Source: Pelagerythrobacter aerophilus
Lineage (GTDB): Bacteria; Pseudomonadota; Alphaproteobacteria; Sphingomonadales; Sphingomonadaceae
Assembly (NCBI RefSeq): GCF_003581645.1
Contig: NZ_QXFK01000018.1
Span: 1 to 64,000, forward strand
Reading direction: 5' to 3'
DNA length: 64,000 bases
In this document: positions 34,508 through 42,887 of the stretch, piece by piece
How the letters are laid out: the number at the start of each line of letters is the position of its first letter
Position numbering within the stretch: the stretch's first letter is position 1
Notes under the pieces: generated by a model
Databases searched by the model: none
Told to the model about the DNA's origin: nothing
Seen by the model: only the letters and a program-made list of their open reading frames with translations
Made by a program: the position numbers and the translations under genes

Positions 34508-35917
34508 ATGAAGTTCCGTTCCCTTGCTCTCTCGACCCTTTCCGCGCTCGCCCTTTCGGGGTGCGCGGTGGGGCCGGACTACGCCCCTACTCCCCCCCGC
34601 CCCGCGTCGTCCGGCCCTTTCCTTTCTGCGAGCGATCCGGTGTTCACGCCTGCACCGCTGCCCGCCGACTGGTGGCGTCTCTACGACGACCCCGTGCTCG
34701 ACTCGCTGGTGCAGGACGCGCTGAGGGCGAACACCGACGTGCGCCAAGCGGTGGCCCGCATCGAGCGCGCCCGGGCCGGTCTGCGCGGTGCGCGCGGCGA
34801 CCGCCTGCCGCAGAGCTCGATCGGCGCCGGCGGCACTTACGGCCGGGCGCCGGAAGGCCAGGTGCCCCCCGGTGCGGACCGGGAGGACTGGTCCTACGAT
34901 GCCGGGATCGACGTCTCCTACGAAGTCGATCTGTTCGGACGGGTGAGCCGCGGCATCGAGGCGGCGCAGGCCGATCTCGCCGCGAGCGAGGCCGACGCGG
35001 ATGCGGTGCGAGTCATGGTCGTCGCCGACACCACGCGCGCCTATGCGGATGCCGCCTCGGGCGCCGAACGGCTCCGCGTGGCGCGCGAGATCGTCGCACT
35101 GCTGGACCAATCGCTCACGCTCACCCGCAAGCGGTACGAGGCCGGGCTCGAAAGCGGCCTCGCGGTCGCCCGCATCGCTACCCTGCGCGACCAGCGCGCG
35201 GCGGACATCCCCTTGCTCGAGGCCGCGCGTGCCTCCGCCCTGTTCCGCCTCGCCACGCTGACCGGGCGCGCGCCGGCGGAACTGCCGCCGATCGCCGGGG
35301 AACGCAGCATCGTGCTCGAGATCGAGCAGCCGTTGCCGGTCGGCGACGGGGCACAGCTCCTCGCGCGCCGGCCCGACGTGCGCGCGGCCGAACGGCGCCT
35401 CGCCGCGTCGACGGCGCGGATCGGGGTGGCGACCGCCGATCTCTATCCGCGCATCACCTTCGGCGCCTCGGCCGGGTCGACCGGGCCCGACATCGGCGAC
35501 ATCTTCACCGGCGGCCCGCTGCGCTGGCTGCTCGGGCCGCTGCTGAGCTGGACGTTCCCCAACCAGGAACCGGTGCGCGCCCGGATCGATGCGGCCGAGG
35601 CCGATACCAAGGGCGCGCTGGCGGCCTTCGACGGCGCCGTCCTGACCGCGCTGGAGGAAACCGAGACCGCGCTGTCCAACTACGCCCGTGCGATCGAGCG
35701 CCGCCGCGCGCTGCAATCGGCGAGCGAGGAAGCGGAACGGGCTTTTCGCATCGTCGGCGCACAGCAGCGCGAGGGGCAGATCAACTCACTCGACCGGCTG
35801 GACGCCGAACGCACTCTCGCGGAAACGCGGGCGCAGCTCGCGGCTCAGGACGCCGAAGTGTCGCGCGCGCAGATCGACGTGTTCCGCACGCTGGGCGGCG
35901 GATGGGCTGGCGATTGA
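34508..35917 (+). CDS. Outer-membrane efflux lipoprotein (NodT/OprM type)
   Basis: A 469-aa TolC-like trimeric channel. The signal peptide LALSTLSALALSGCAVGPDY carries a lipobox (LSGC). Two OEP repeats follow, each rich in heptad coiled coil (residues about 70-260 and 270-460), with DWWRLYDDPVLDSLVQDAL and the LLARRPDVRAAERRLAA motif typical of NodT family members. It starts 8 bp after the pump stop, completing the tripartite operon. Confidence 0.94.
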   Translation: MKFRSLALSTLSALALSGCAVGPDYAPTPPRPASSGPFLSASDPVFTPAPLPADWWRLYDDPVLDSLVQDALRANTDVRQAVARIERARAGLRGARGDRLPQSSIGAGGTYGRAPEGQVPPGADREDWSYDAGIDVSYEVDLFGRVSRGIEAAQADLAASEADADAVRVMVVADTTRAYADAASGAERLRVAREIVALLDQSLTLTRKRYEAGLESGLAVARIATLRDQRAADIPLLEAARASALFRLATLTGRAPAELPPIAGERSIVLEIEQPLPVGDGAQLLARRPDVRAAERRLAASTARIGVATADLYPRITFGASAGSTGPDIGDIFTGGPLRWLLGPLLSWTFPNQEPVRARIDAAEADTKGALAAFDGAVLTALEETETALSNYARAIERRRALQSASEEAERAFRIVGAQQREGQINSLDRLDAERTLAETRAQLAAQDAEVSRAQIDVFRTLGGGWAGD

Positions 35918-36012
35918 GGGGATAATCCCTCGCAATGCCTTGAGCGGAGCGCGTCCGACAGGTCGCCCACCCCGCTGCGACTAGCCTCGCCCGCGGCTCG
36001 GCAAGTCTCGCT

Positions 36013-36034
36013 CCCCTCCCGCTTGCGGGAGGGG
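36013..36034. repeat. REP-like intergenic palindrome
   Basis: CCCCTCCCGC (36013-36022), two bases (TT), GCGGGAGGGG (36025-36034): a perfect 10-bp hairpin, followed by TTGGGAGTGGG. Repeats of this form are scattered through many proteobacterial genomes. No U tract is present, so a terminator role is unlikely. Confidence 0.6.
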
Positions 36035-36093
36035 TTGGGAGTGGGTGATGCGCCTTTTGCAAAGCGATAGCCGCCAAACTTTTTTCAGCCCGA

Positions 36094-36121
36094 TGTCACA
36101 TTCGGCGGGGGCCATCTCGTC
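36094..36121 (+). promoter_or_regulatory. Candidate ECF41-dependent promoter
   Basis: TGTCACA (36094-36100), a 17-bp spacer, CGTC (36118-36121), 31 bp before the AhpD/CMD start. From memory, ECF41 sigma factors recognise promoters of this type, usually upstream of the CMD/oxidoreductase gene linked to them. Confidence 0.65.
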
Positions 36122-36151
36122 TTGGTTGCGGAACCCACAAGGAGACCGACC

Positions 36152-36607
36152 ATGACTGCCAAGATTGACCCTTTCTCTGCCGCTCCCGCTCTGATGAAGG
36201 ACTGGCTCGATACTTCGACCCGTGTTGCGGGCAGCCTCGAGCCATCGCTGATCGAGCTGGTGAAGATCCGCTCGTCGCAGATCAACGGTTGCGCCAACTG
36301 CATCAACATGCACACCGCCGAGGCACGGGCCAAGGGCGAGACCGAGCAGCGGATCTATCTTCTCTCGGCCTGGCAGGAGGCGCCGTGCTATTCCGAGCGC
36401 GAACGCGCCGCCCTCGCCTGGACAGAGGCATTGACGCGGTTGTCCGAAGGGCACACGCATCACCAAGCCTACGAAGCCCTGCAGGCGCAGTTCACCGAGG
36501 AGGAGCAGGTGAAGCTCACCCTGATGATCAACGTGATCAACGGCTGGAACCGCCTCGCGGTCGGCTTCGGTCTGTGGCACGAGCCTGCCGTCCGGGCGGC
36601 GGCGTGA
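36152..36607 (+). CDS. AhpD-like carboxymuconolactone decarboxylase family protein
   Basis: A 151-aa alkylhydroperoxidase-like protein. The CxxC...H active site is C47-C50 and H54 (NGCANCINMHTAEA). SLIELVKIRSSQINGC, the preceding LVKIR helix and the EERAAL-type helix (RERAALAWTEALT) are classic. Members reduce peroxides or act in thiol redox. Such genes are the standard partner of ECF41 sigma factors, and here the sigma gene overlaps its stop. Start ATG 36152 has GGAG upstream. Confidence 0.9.
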   Translation: MTAKIDPFSAAPALMKDWLDTSTRVAGSLEPSLIELVKIRSSQINGCANCINMHTAEARAKGETEQRIYLLSAWQEAPCYSERERAALAWTEALTRLSEGHTHHQAYEALQAQFTEEEQVKLTLMINVINGWNRLAVGFGLWHEPAVRAAA

Positions 36608-37464
36608 CCGGCACGGCGCAAGCCGACGAGGCCGCAGCGGGTTTCGACCCGCTGCGGCCGATGCTGCTGCGCCTCGGCTATCGCATGCTCGGCTCGGTTG
36701 CCGATGCCGAGGACGTGGTGCAGGAGGCTTTCATCCGCTGGATGCGCTCCGACCGTTCCGAAGTACGCGAGCCCGAGGCTTTCCTGCGCCGTACGGTGAC
36801 CCGGCTGTGCCTCGACCAGCTCAAGTCCGCCCGGCAACGCAGGGAAACCTATGTCGGCCCGTGGCTCCCCGAACCGATCGTGGAGGAAGAGGACGAGGAG
36901 GACGTCACCCTGCCGCTGATGCTGGCGCTCGAACGGCTCTCGCCGCTGGAGCGCGCGGCGTTCCTGCTGCACGACGTGTTCGGCCTGTCCTTCGATGAAG
37001 TGGCGGCGACGGTGGGGCGCGATACGGCCGCATGCCGGCAGCTTGCTTCACGGGCCCGCGCACACGTCCGCGACGCGCGGCCGCGCTACAAACTGGAGAA
37101 GACGCGCGGCCTCGAACTGGCCGAAGCATTTTACGCCGCTTCGAGAAGCGGCGACATGAGTGCGCTCGGTGCGCTGCTGGCGGCGGATGTCAGCATGCAC
37201 GCGGACGGCGGAGGCAAGCGTCCGGCGGCGCCGCAGCCGATCATCGGGTTCGACCACGTGATGAAGGTACACAAGGCGCTGGCTGCCCTGTTCGTCAAGC
37301 GCCACTCCACGCTCGTGCGGACCGGCTTCATCAGCGGCCTGCCCGGCTTCGTGACGCGGGAATCGGACGGGGAACTGCAGACCACTGCGTTCGAGATCGA
37401 GGACGACCGGATTGTCGCGATCTACGTCATGCGCAACCCCGACAAGCTGAAGCACCTTCACTAG
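36604..37464 (+). CDS. ECF41-family RNA polymerase sigma factor
   Basis: A 286-aa sigma-70-like factor. Region 2 is at about 15-85 (LRLGYRMLGSVADAEDVVQEAFIRWM) and region 4 at about 108-160 (LSPLERAAFLLHDVFGLSFDEVAATVGRD). A C-terminal SnoaL-like domain (about 175-286) regulates activity in place of an anti-sigma factor. The ECF41 signature motifs are all present: WLPEP in the linker, DGGGK in the extension, and NPDKL near the C-terminus. It starts at GTG 36604, overlapping the CMD gene. The promoter-like site at 36094-36121 would be its autoregulatory target. Confidence 0.93.
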   Translation: MTGTAQADEAAAGFDPLRPMLLRLGYRMLGSVADAEDVVQEAFIRWMRSDRSEVREPEAFLRRTVTRLCLDQLKSARQRRETYVGPWLPEPIVEEEDEEDVTLPLMLALERLSPLERAAFLLHDVFGLSFDEVAATVGRDTAACRQLASRARAHVRDARPRYKLEKTRGLELAEAFYAASRSGDMSALGALLAADVSMHADGGGKRPAAPQPIIGFDHVMKVHKALAALFVKRHSTLVRTGFISGLPGFVTRESDGELQTTAFEIEDDRIVAIYVMRNPDKLKHLH

Positions 37465-37503
37465 ACTGATTTCTGTGAGCGGAATTTCCGTTTATCGCTG
37501 TGC

Positions 37504-37534
37504 TTGACCTAAACCTTACTTGAAGTTTCATAAG
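37504..37534 (+). promoter_or_regulatory. MerR-type promoter with 19-bp spacer
   Basis: TTGACC (37504-37509), then exactly 19 bp, then CATAAG (37529-37534). The spacer holds a rough dyad (AAACCTT...AAGTTT, 37511-37528). An over-long spacer with a central dyad is the hallmark of promoters activated by MerR-family regulators. No merR gene is in the window. Confidence 0.55.
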
Positions 37535-37566
37535 CACGTCCTCTACTCGCTTTAAGGAGGAACACG

Positions 37567-38106
37567 ATGCATCATCCGCTACGGCTTGGCCTGATCTATG
37601 GAAGCGCGCGACCCGGCCGATTCTGCGATACGATTGCCGCGTGGATCACCGAGCGCCTGAATGCCGATGGCGGCTTCGAGCTCGACCCGATCGACCCCCA
37701 GGCCGTCAATGCTCCGGCGCTGGTGGAGAAGATCGAACGGGCCGATGCCTTCATCGTCGCCACGCCCGAATACAACCACAGCTTCCCTGCCCCGCTGAAG
37801 GAACTGATCGATGCGGCCCGCGCCGAATGGGAGGCGAAGCCGGTGGCGTTCGTCTCCTACGGCGGCGTTTCGGGCGGTCTGCGTGCGGTCGAGCATCTGC
37901 GCGGCGTCTTCGCCGAGCTGCACGCGGTCGGCATCAGGGACACGGTGAGCTTCGTCAACGCGTGGGAGCAGTTCGACGGCGAAGGGCGGCTGCAGTATCC
38001 GGAGCGAGCCGAAGCGTCGATGCGACTGATGCTCCGCCGGCTGGTATGGTGGAGTCTCGCGCTGCAAGAAGCCCGCGCGGCGCGGCCCTATGGAGAGGCG
38101 GCATGA
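37567..38106 (+). CDS. NADPH-dependent FMN reductase family protein
   Basis: A 179-aa flavodoxin-like oxidoreductase. The phosphate-binding loop GLIYGSARPGRFCDTIA and the PEYNHSFPAPLKELIDA flavin-contact motif are conserved, with SYGGVSGGLRAVEHL after. Such enzymes reduce quinones, azo dyes or nitro compounds. It has a strong Shine-Dalgarno (AAGGAGG). It overlaps the arylamine acetyltransferase by 4 bp (ATGA); azo or nitro reduction followed by arylamine acetylation would be a sensible two-step route (inferred). Confidence 0.92.
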   Translation: MHHPLRLGLIYGSARPGRFCDTIAAWITERLNADGGFELDPIDPQAVNAPALVEKIERADAFIVATPEYNHSFPAPLKELIDAARAEWEAKPVAFVSYGGVSGGLRAVEHLRGVFAELHAVGIRDTVSFVNAWEQFDGEGRLQYPERAEASMRLMLRRLVWWSLALQEARAARPYGEAA

Positions 38107-38948
38107 GCGCGGTCGTGCTCCCCCAACGCGAATCGCCAGCCGTTGACCTCCGCGCCTATTGCGCCAGGATCGGCTATTCGGGGCCGCTCACGCCCACGCT
38201 GGAAGCGCTTGCTGCCTTGCAGGAGCTTCACCCGGCATCCATTCCGTTCGAAGCGATCGACGTGCTGCTGGACCGCGGCATCGATCTCGCCCCGGCCGCA
38301 GTCGACGCCAAGCTGGTCGGCGCACGGCGTGGCGGGTACTGCTACGAGCACAACGGGCTGTTCAAGCGCGTGCTGGAGGCCATCGGGTTCGAGGTCGAGG
38401 GCCTGATCGCACGGGTCAACTGGATGTCGCCGCCCGATGCGCCGCTGCGTCCGCCGTCGCACATGGCGCTCCGCGTTACGATCGACGGCGAGCCATGGAT
38501 GGCGGACGTCGGTTTCGGAAGCTGCGTGCCGACGGCGCCTCTGCGCCTCGACAGCGCGGAGCCGCAGCAGACCGGGCACGAGGCCTTTCGTTTCGTGCCC
38601 GTTGCTGGTGAATTGCAGCTCGAGGCGCTTATCGAGGACGAATGGGGGCCTACCTACCGGATCACGGGCGCGCCGCAGATGGACGTCGATTACGAGCTGG
38701 CCAACTGGTACACCGCGACCCATCCGAGTTCGCATTTCCGCCATCGGCTGATCGTCACCCGCACCACTCCGGAGGCGCGCCACGTTCTTGCCGGGCGGCG
38801 CCTGACAGTACGCGCGGCCGACGGCACGGCCGAACGCCGCATTCTCACCGCCGACGAGATCGAGTGGGAACTGGCGGAGCGCTTCACCCTTCCCGTCGCG
38901 CCCGAATGGAGACCGGTGATCGAGCGCGCGGCAGCGACGGAGGACTAG
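38103..38948 (+). CDS. nat: Arylamine N-acetyltransferase
   Basis: A 281-aa acetyl-CoA:arylamine acetyltransferase. The Cys-His-Asp triad is visible: C80 in RRGGYCYEHN, H120 in PPSHMALRV, D135 in MADVGFGS. N-terminal three-helix bundle, beta barrel and lid domain of normal length. Translationally coupled to the FMN reductase gene. It detoxifies aromatic amines or hydrazines; the natural substrate is not known. Confidence 0.94.
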   Translation: MSAVVLPQRESPAVDLRAYCARIGYSGPLTPTLEALAALQELHPASIPFEAIDVLLDRGIDLAPAAVDAKLVGARRGGYCYEHNGLFKRVLEAIGFEVEGLIARVNWMSPPDAPLRPPSHMALRVTIDGEPWMADVGFGSCVPTAPLRLDSAEPQQTGHEAFRFVPVAGELQLEALIEDEWGPTYRITGAPQMDVDYELANWYTATHPSSHFRHRLIVTRTTPEARHVLAGRRLTVRAADGTAERRILTADEIEWELAERFTLPVAPEWRPVIERAAATED

Positions 38949-38957
38949 CTGCGGCCG

Positions 38958-41900
38958 TCACTCGGCAGCGTGAACACGAACCCAGTCGACCTCCATTGTG
39001 ATCTCGCCCGCCTTGATCCGCTCGACCGTCTCGGCCGGCAGACCGTTGTACGGCTCCTCGATCCCATTCGTCTTGAACGGGTAGGCGCCGCCGAGCGCGA
39101 AGTTGAGGATCACGAACTTGGGCGTGTCGAAGACCCATTGGCCGTAATGCTCCACCATCGGCCGGGTGGCGCGGTAGATGGTGCGGTCGTCGACGGTGAA
39201 CACGATCTCGCTGTCGGACCACTCGACGGCGTAAACGTGCCACTGGGTGACGTCCGTGCCATCTTCGAAGAAGTGCTTGTTCACCAGCGGAGTTTCGCCC
39301 GAGTAGCCGGGACCGTGCAGCGCGACGCCGACCCAGTCCTTCTCGCCGACGTATTCGAGGATGTCGATTTCGCCCGTATCGGGCCAGTTGCCATTGCCGA
39401 GCAGCCAGAAGGCCGGCCACACCCCTTCCGCATCGGGCATGCGGATGCGGGCGGCGGCGCGGCCATGGGTGAAGTCGAACTTGCCGCGCGTATTGATGCG
39501 GCCCGAGACGAAGTCCGCCACGCGGCCGGTCGGCGTCTCGAAGCCTTCGCTGAACCGAGGTTGCAGCACCAGCACGCCGTCTTCCGCTCCGGGCACCGCA
39601 CCTGCGGGCAGAAAACGGATGGTCTCCGGTGAATCGACATAGGCCTGCTGCTCGTTGTTGACCCAGAATTCCGGGCCGACGACGCTCCACTTGTCGCGGT
39701 CGAGCGAACCGGCGTTGAAGTCGTCTGAAAAAATCAGTGCCCCCCGATTTTGTGCGTCCGCGCCCGACCAGCGGGTGCAGTCGGGATCCTCCTGCCCCTC
39801 CTCCAGCCGCGCTTCGAGCAGCGTCAGCGCAAGACCGCGGTCACCGTCGATCCGGACGACGTTGCCAACCGTTTTCAGCACCTCTCCCTCCGCGAACAGA
39901 CAGCGCAGCGGCACACGCAGCGTGGCAACTTCGCCGCGCGGCGCCGCAGCGAGCCAGGAGGTCAGCGGGACCGATTGGCCGTGCATCGCCAGCTGTGCCT
40001 CGCCGCTCCCCGGATCGTCCACACGCATGTCGATCCGCAGCACATCGCCGGCTTCATGCTGTGCCGAGAGATTGGCCGGCGGGCCTTCGATCAGGACTTG
40101 CCCGGCTCCGGACCAGGTAAAGGCCTTGCCGTCTTCCTGTGCGGTCACGTCGACCGAGCGAACCGCGACGGCCCCACCCGGGCTGGCTGCCGCGCCCGGC
40201 CCGACCGGACGCTTGCCGCCCGCGTCGGCCACTGCCAGCACCCAGGGATCCTGCGCTCGCCCGTCGGCGAAGAAGGTCTCCAGATTGAGCGCCTCTGCCA
40301 GATCGATGCCGAGATCTTCCGACAACTGCGGAATGGTTTGCGATGCGGCATAAGTCAGGCCGTAGCCGCGGTCGAACAGCGGCTCCGTGACCGGAGAGCG
40401 CGCGTCGGCCGGCCAGTCGAACGGCAGCGTGCCGCTGAAGTCCCGCGCCGGCTCGCCCGAGCGGCGCGCCACGAGGACGTCGGCAATGCCGTTCGCCTGC
40501 GTGCCCGGCAGCCAGGCGGCGACGAAGGCATCCGACGCGTTGATCTCCGGGCTGGTGAACATCGGGCGGCCCGAAAGGAATATCGAGACGACCGGAATGC
40601 CCTGCCCCTTCAAGCGCCGGAGCAGCGCGAGATCTTCGGCTCCGATCGGCTGGTAATCGAGTGTGGGAACGTCGCCCTGCATCTCGGCATAAGGGGTCTC
40701 GCCAAGCACGACCACGGCAACGTCCGGACGGCTGTCGAACGATCCGTCGGCGGACAGCGTGGCCGTTCCCCCGGCATCATCTATCGCGCTCGAGAGCGCT
40801 TGCCAGATCGTCTGGCCGTTGGGGAAGTCGGCCTTGGCCACGTCCGTGCCCTGCCAACTGATAGTCCAGCCCCCGTTCTGCATCGCCATGTTGTCGGCGC
40901 CTGGCCCAGCAACGAGCACCTTCGCGCCGGGGCGGATCGGCAGGACGGACCCGTTGTTCTTCAGCAGGACGAGCGACTTGGCGACCGCTTCGCGCGCGAG
41001 GGCCAGATGGTCGGCCGAGCCGATCGCCGAATAGTCCGCGCGCTCGCGCAGCGGATCGTCGAGCAGGCCCAGCTTCGCCTTGACCCGCAGGATGCGGCGC
41101 ACCGCGTCGTCGATGCGCGCCATCGGGATCGTGCCGTCGCGCGCCTGGGCGAGCGTACTTGTATAGAGCGCCTTCCAGCTATCGGGCGCCATGAACATGT
41201 CGAGTCCTGCGTTGATCGCGGCGGCGCACGAAGTGACGGTACAGCCGGCGACCTGGCCGTGACCGTTCCAGTCGCCGACCACGAAGCCGTCGAAGCCCAT
41301 CCGGTCCTTCAGCACGTCGGTCAGCAAGCTATGGTTGCCGTGATGCTTGACGCCGTTCCAGCTCGAGAAGCTGGCCATCACCGTTAGCGCGCCCGCCTCG
41401 ATCGCGACCGGATAGCCCGCGGCGTGAATGCGGACGAGGTCCTCTTCGGAAATCGTCGCGTCGCCCTGGTCGACGCCGTTGTCGGTGCCCCCATCGGCGA
41501 GGTAGTGCTTCGCGGTAGCCGCGACCTTGCCTTCGGCAAGCGGGACGCCTGCCTTCAATTCCCCCTGCAGCCCCTGCACCATCGCTTCTGCATAGGCTGC
41601 TACGAGCTTCGGATCGGAGGAGTAACCCTCGTAAGTCCGCCCCCAGCGCGGGTCCTGCGGAACCGCCAGCGTTGGGGCGAAGGTCCACTCGATCCCGCTC
41701 GCCGCGATCTCGCGCGCGGTCGCCGCGCCGATGCGGCGGATCAGGTCGACGTCGTGCGCAGCGCCGAGCCCGATGTTGTGCGGGAAGACGGTCGCGCCCG
41801 GAATATTATTGTGGCCGTGGACCGCATCGACACCGAAGATGATCGGAATCGCCAAGCCGTCGCCCGCGTTGGCCAGCGACGCGGTGCGGAACTCACGCAC

Positions 41901-42251
41901 GAGGCGGTTCCAGTCCGCGGCGCTCGCGCGTTCGTTGCCATAGGGCCCGCTGTTGCCACCCGCGAGGATCGAGCCGACCGGATAGGCGGCGAGGTCCGCA
42001 GGTTCGATCGCGCTGATGTCGGCCTGAATGAGCTGCCCGACTTTCTGCTCCAGCGTCATCTTTGCGAGTAAGCCCTCGATCCGCGTCTCGGTCGCAGGAT
42101 CGGTCAGCGCGTCGGGCGAGGAAGCGGCCGGCCATAGTTGCGGGTCGGCTTCAGCCTGCGGTGTGGAGACCGACGTTGCGTCCTGCGCCATGGCGCCTCC
42201 GCAGGCCGTGACCAGCAGACCCAAGGCCGCCATTTCGATGCGCCAATTCAT
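38958..42251 (-). CDS. GH3-GH16 two-catalytic-domain glycosidase
   Basis: A 1097-aa exported enzyme. The N-terminus ends in a lipobox-like VTAC (Cys17), or may be cleaved after AMA. The GH3 N domain (about 45-370) holds the nucleophile D327 in GFVVGDWNGHG and the KHYLADGGT motif. The GH3 C domain spans about 390-635, and a beta-rich ExoP-C-like linker about 650-835. GH16 (about 842-1097) has the EIDILE catalytic signature (E961, D963, E966). GH3 exo-beta-glucosidase plus GH16 endo-beta-1,3-glucanase or similar suggests laminarin or mixed-glucan breakdown to glucose in one polypeptide. ATG 42251 follows GGGGGAGG. The frame is open throughout; this is a true fusion, not a frameshift. Confidence 0.92.
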   Translation of the reverse strand: MNWRIEMAALGLLVTACGGAMAQDATSVSTPQAEADPQLWPAASSPDALTDPATETRIEGLLAKMTLEQKVGQLIQADISAIEPADLAAYPVGSILAGGNSGPYGNERASAADWNRLVREFRTASLANAGDGLAIPIIFGVDAVHGHNNIPGATVFPHNIGLGAAHDVDLIRRIGAATAREIAASGIEWTFAPTLAVPQDPRWGRTYEGYSSDPKLVAAYAEAMVQGLQGELKAGVPLAEGKVAATAKHYLADGGTDNGVDQGDATISEEDLVRIHAAGYPVAIEAGALTVMASFSSWNGVKHHGNHSLLTDVLKDRMGFDGFVVGDWNGHGQVAGCTVTSCAAAINAGLDMFMAPDSWKALYTSTLAQARDGTIPMARIDDAVRRILRVKAKLGLLDDPLRERADYSAIGSADHLALAREAVAKSLVLLKNNGSVLPIRPGAKVLVAGPGADNMAMQNGGWTISWQGTDVAKADFPNGQTIWQALSSAIDDAGGTATLSADGSFDSRPDVAVVVLGETPYAEMQGDVPTLDYQPIGAEDLALLRRLKGQGIPVVSIFLSGRPMFTSPEINASDAFVAAWLPGTQANGIADVLVARRSGEPARDFSGTLPFDWPADARSPVTEPLFDRGYGLTYAASQTIPQLSEDLGIDLAEALNLETFFADGRAQDPWVLAVADAGGKRPVGPGAAASPGGAVAVRSVDVTAQEDGKAFTWSGAGQVLIEGPPANLSAQHEAGDVLRIDMRVDDPGSGEAQLAMHGQSVPLTSWLAAAPRGEVATLRVPLRCLFAEGEVLKTVGNVVRIDGDRGLALTLLEARLEEGQEDPDCTRWSGADAQNRGALIFSDDFNAGSLDRDKWSVVGPEFWVNNEQQAYVDSPETIRFLPAGAVPGAEDGVLVLQPRFSEGFETPTGRVADFVSGRINTRGKFDFTHGRAAARIRMPDAEGVWPAFWLLGNGNWPDTGEIDILEYVGEKDWVGVALHGPGYSGETPLVNKHFFEDGTDVTQWHVYAVEWSDSEIVFTVDDRTIYRATRPMVEHYGQWVFDTPKFVILNFALGGAYPFKTNGIEEPYNGLPAETVERIKAGEITMEVDWVRVHAAE

Positions 42252-42887
42252 TATGATCCTCCCCCGGTGCGAATGTTCTTTTCGAGTAGAGCGCACGCCA
42301 GGCTGACGGTGGGCCGGCGCTCCGATATCTTCGGCCGCGTCGGCGTCGAAGAACGTGTCCGCCTTGTGCCTGTGGCGCGAAAGCCGGGGACCGTTCCAGC
42401 GACCGATCCGCGGACGTCGACAGGGGCTCACGGAACGCGGGCTGAAGCCGGACAAAATAACCCTCTCGAAACATATCGGCGGGGTGTCCCCGCTCATTCC
42501 CAAATCATTGCCTACACACCGTTGTGATCGTTCTCAAGAAAAAGATGAACATTCACAATTTGCCGGTCGGAGCCGAGCTGAACCCGAGCAAGAGAACACG
42601 AGCTGGACCGCGGCCGGCCCATCGGGATGGGCGGGCGCAATGCGATGGCCAACACGCTGCCGATGGACAAACTCGGGGGAGAGATCGACGGGATCAACGC
42701 TTCCTCCCCACAGCGGCGTTGACCGCGAAGGGAAAAGGGTTTCGAACGAGAACTGCGACATCGAAAACGGAACCCGAATCGCGGGTCCGCGATCTCGCAT
42801 CAGGGAGAGCGCCACCATGATCCGAAACACTCGCCGTTCGTCGACCGCCGTGGACCAGGCCTGAAACGCCGCGCCGATCATTCGTCG
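42252..42887. other. Long divergent intergenic region
   Basis: About 640 bp between the GH3-GH16 and MFS genes with no convincing gene. The octamer GAACATTC occurs inside TGAACATTCA (about 42546-42555) on the plus strand and again on the minus strand near 42272, next to each gene side. A short ORF at 42524-42820 has arginine-rich, low-complexity content and is rejected. Both promoters must lie here. Confidence 0.5.

Noticed and set aside
42524-42820. 98-codon ORF in the long intergenic gap
   Set aside because: Arg-rich, no Shine-Dalgarno, no recognisable family; not distinguishable from chance.
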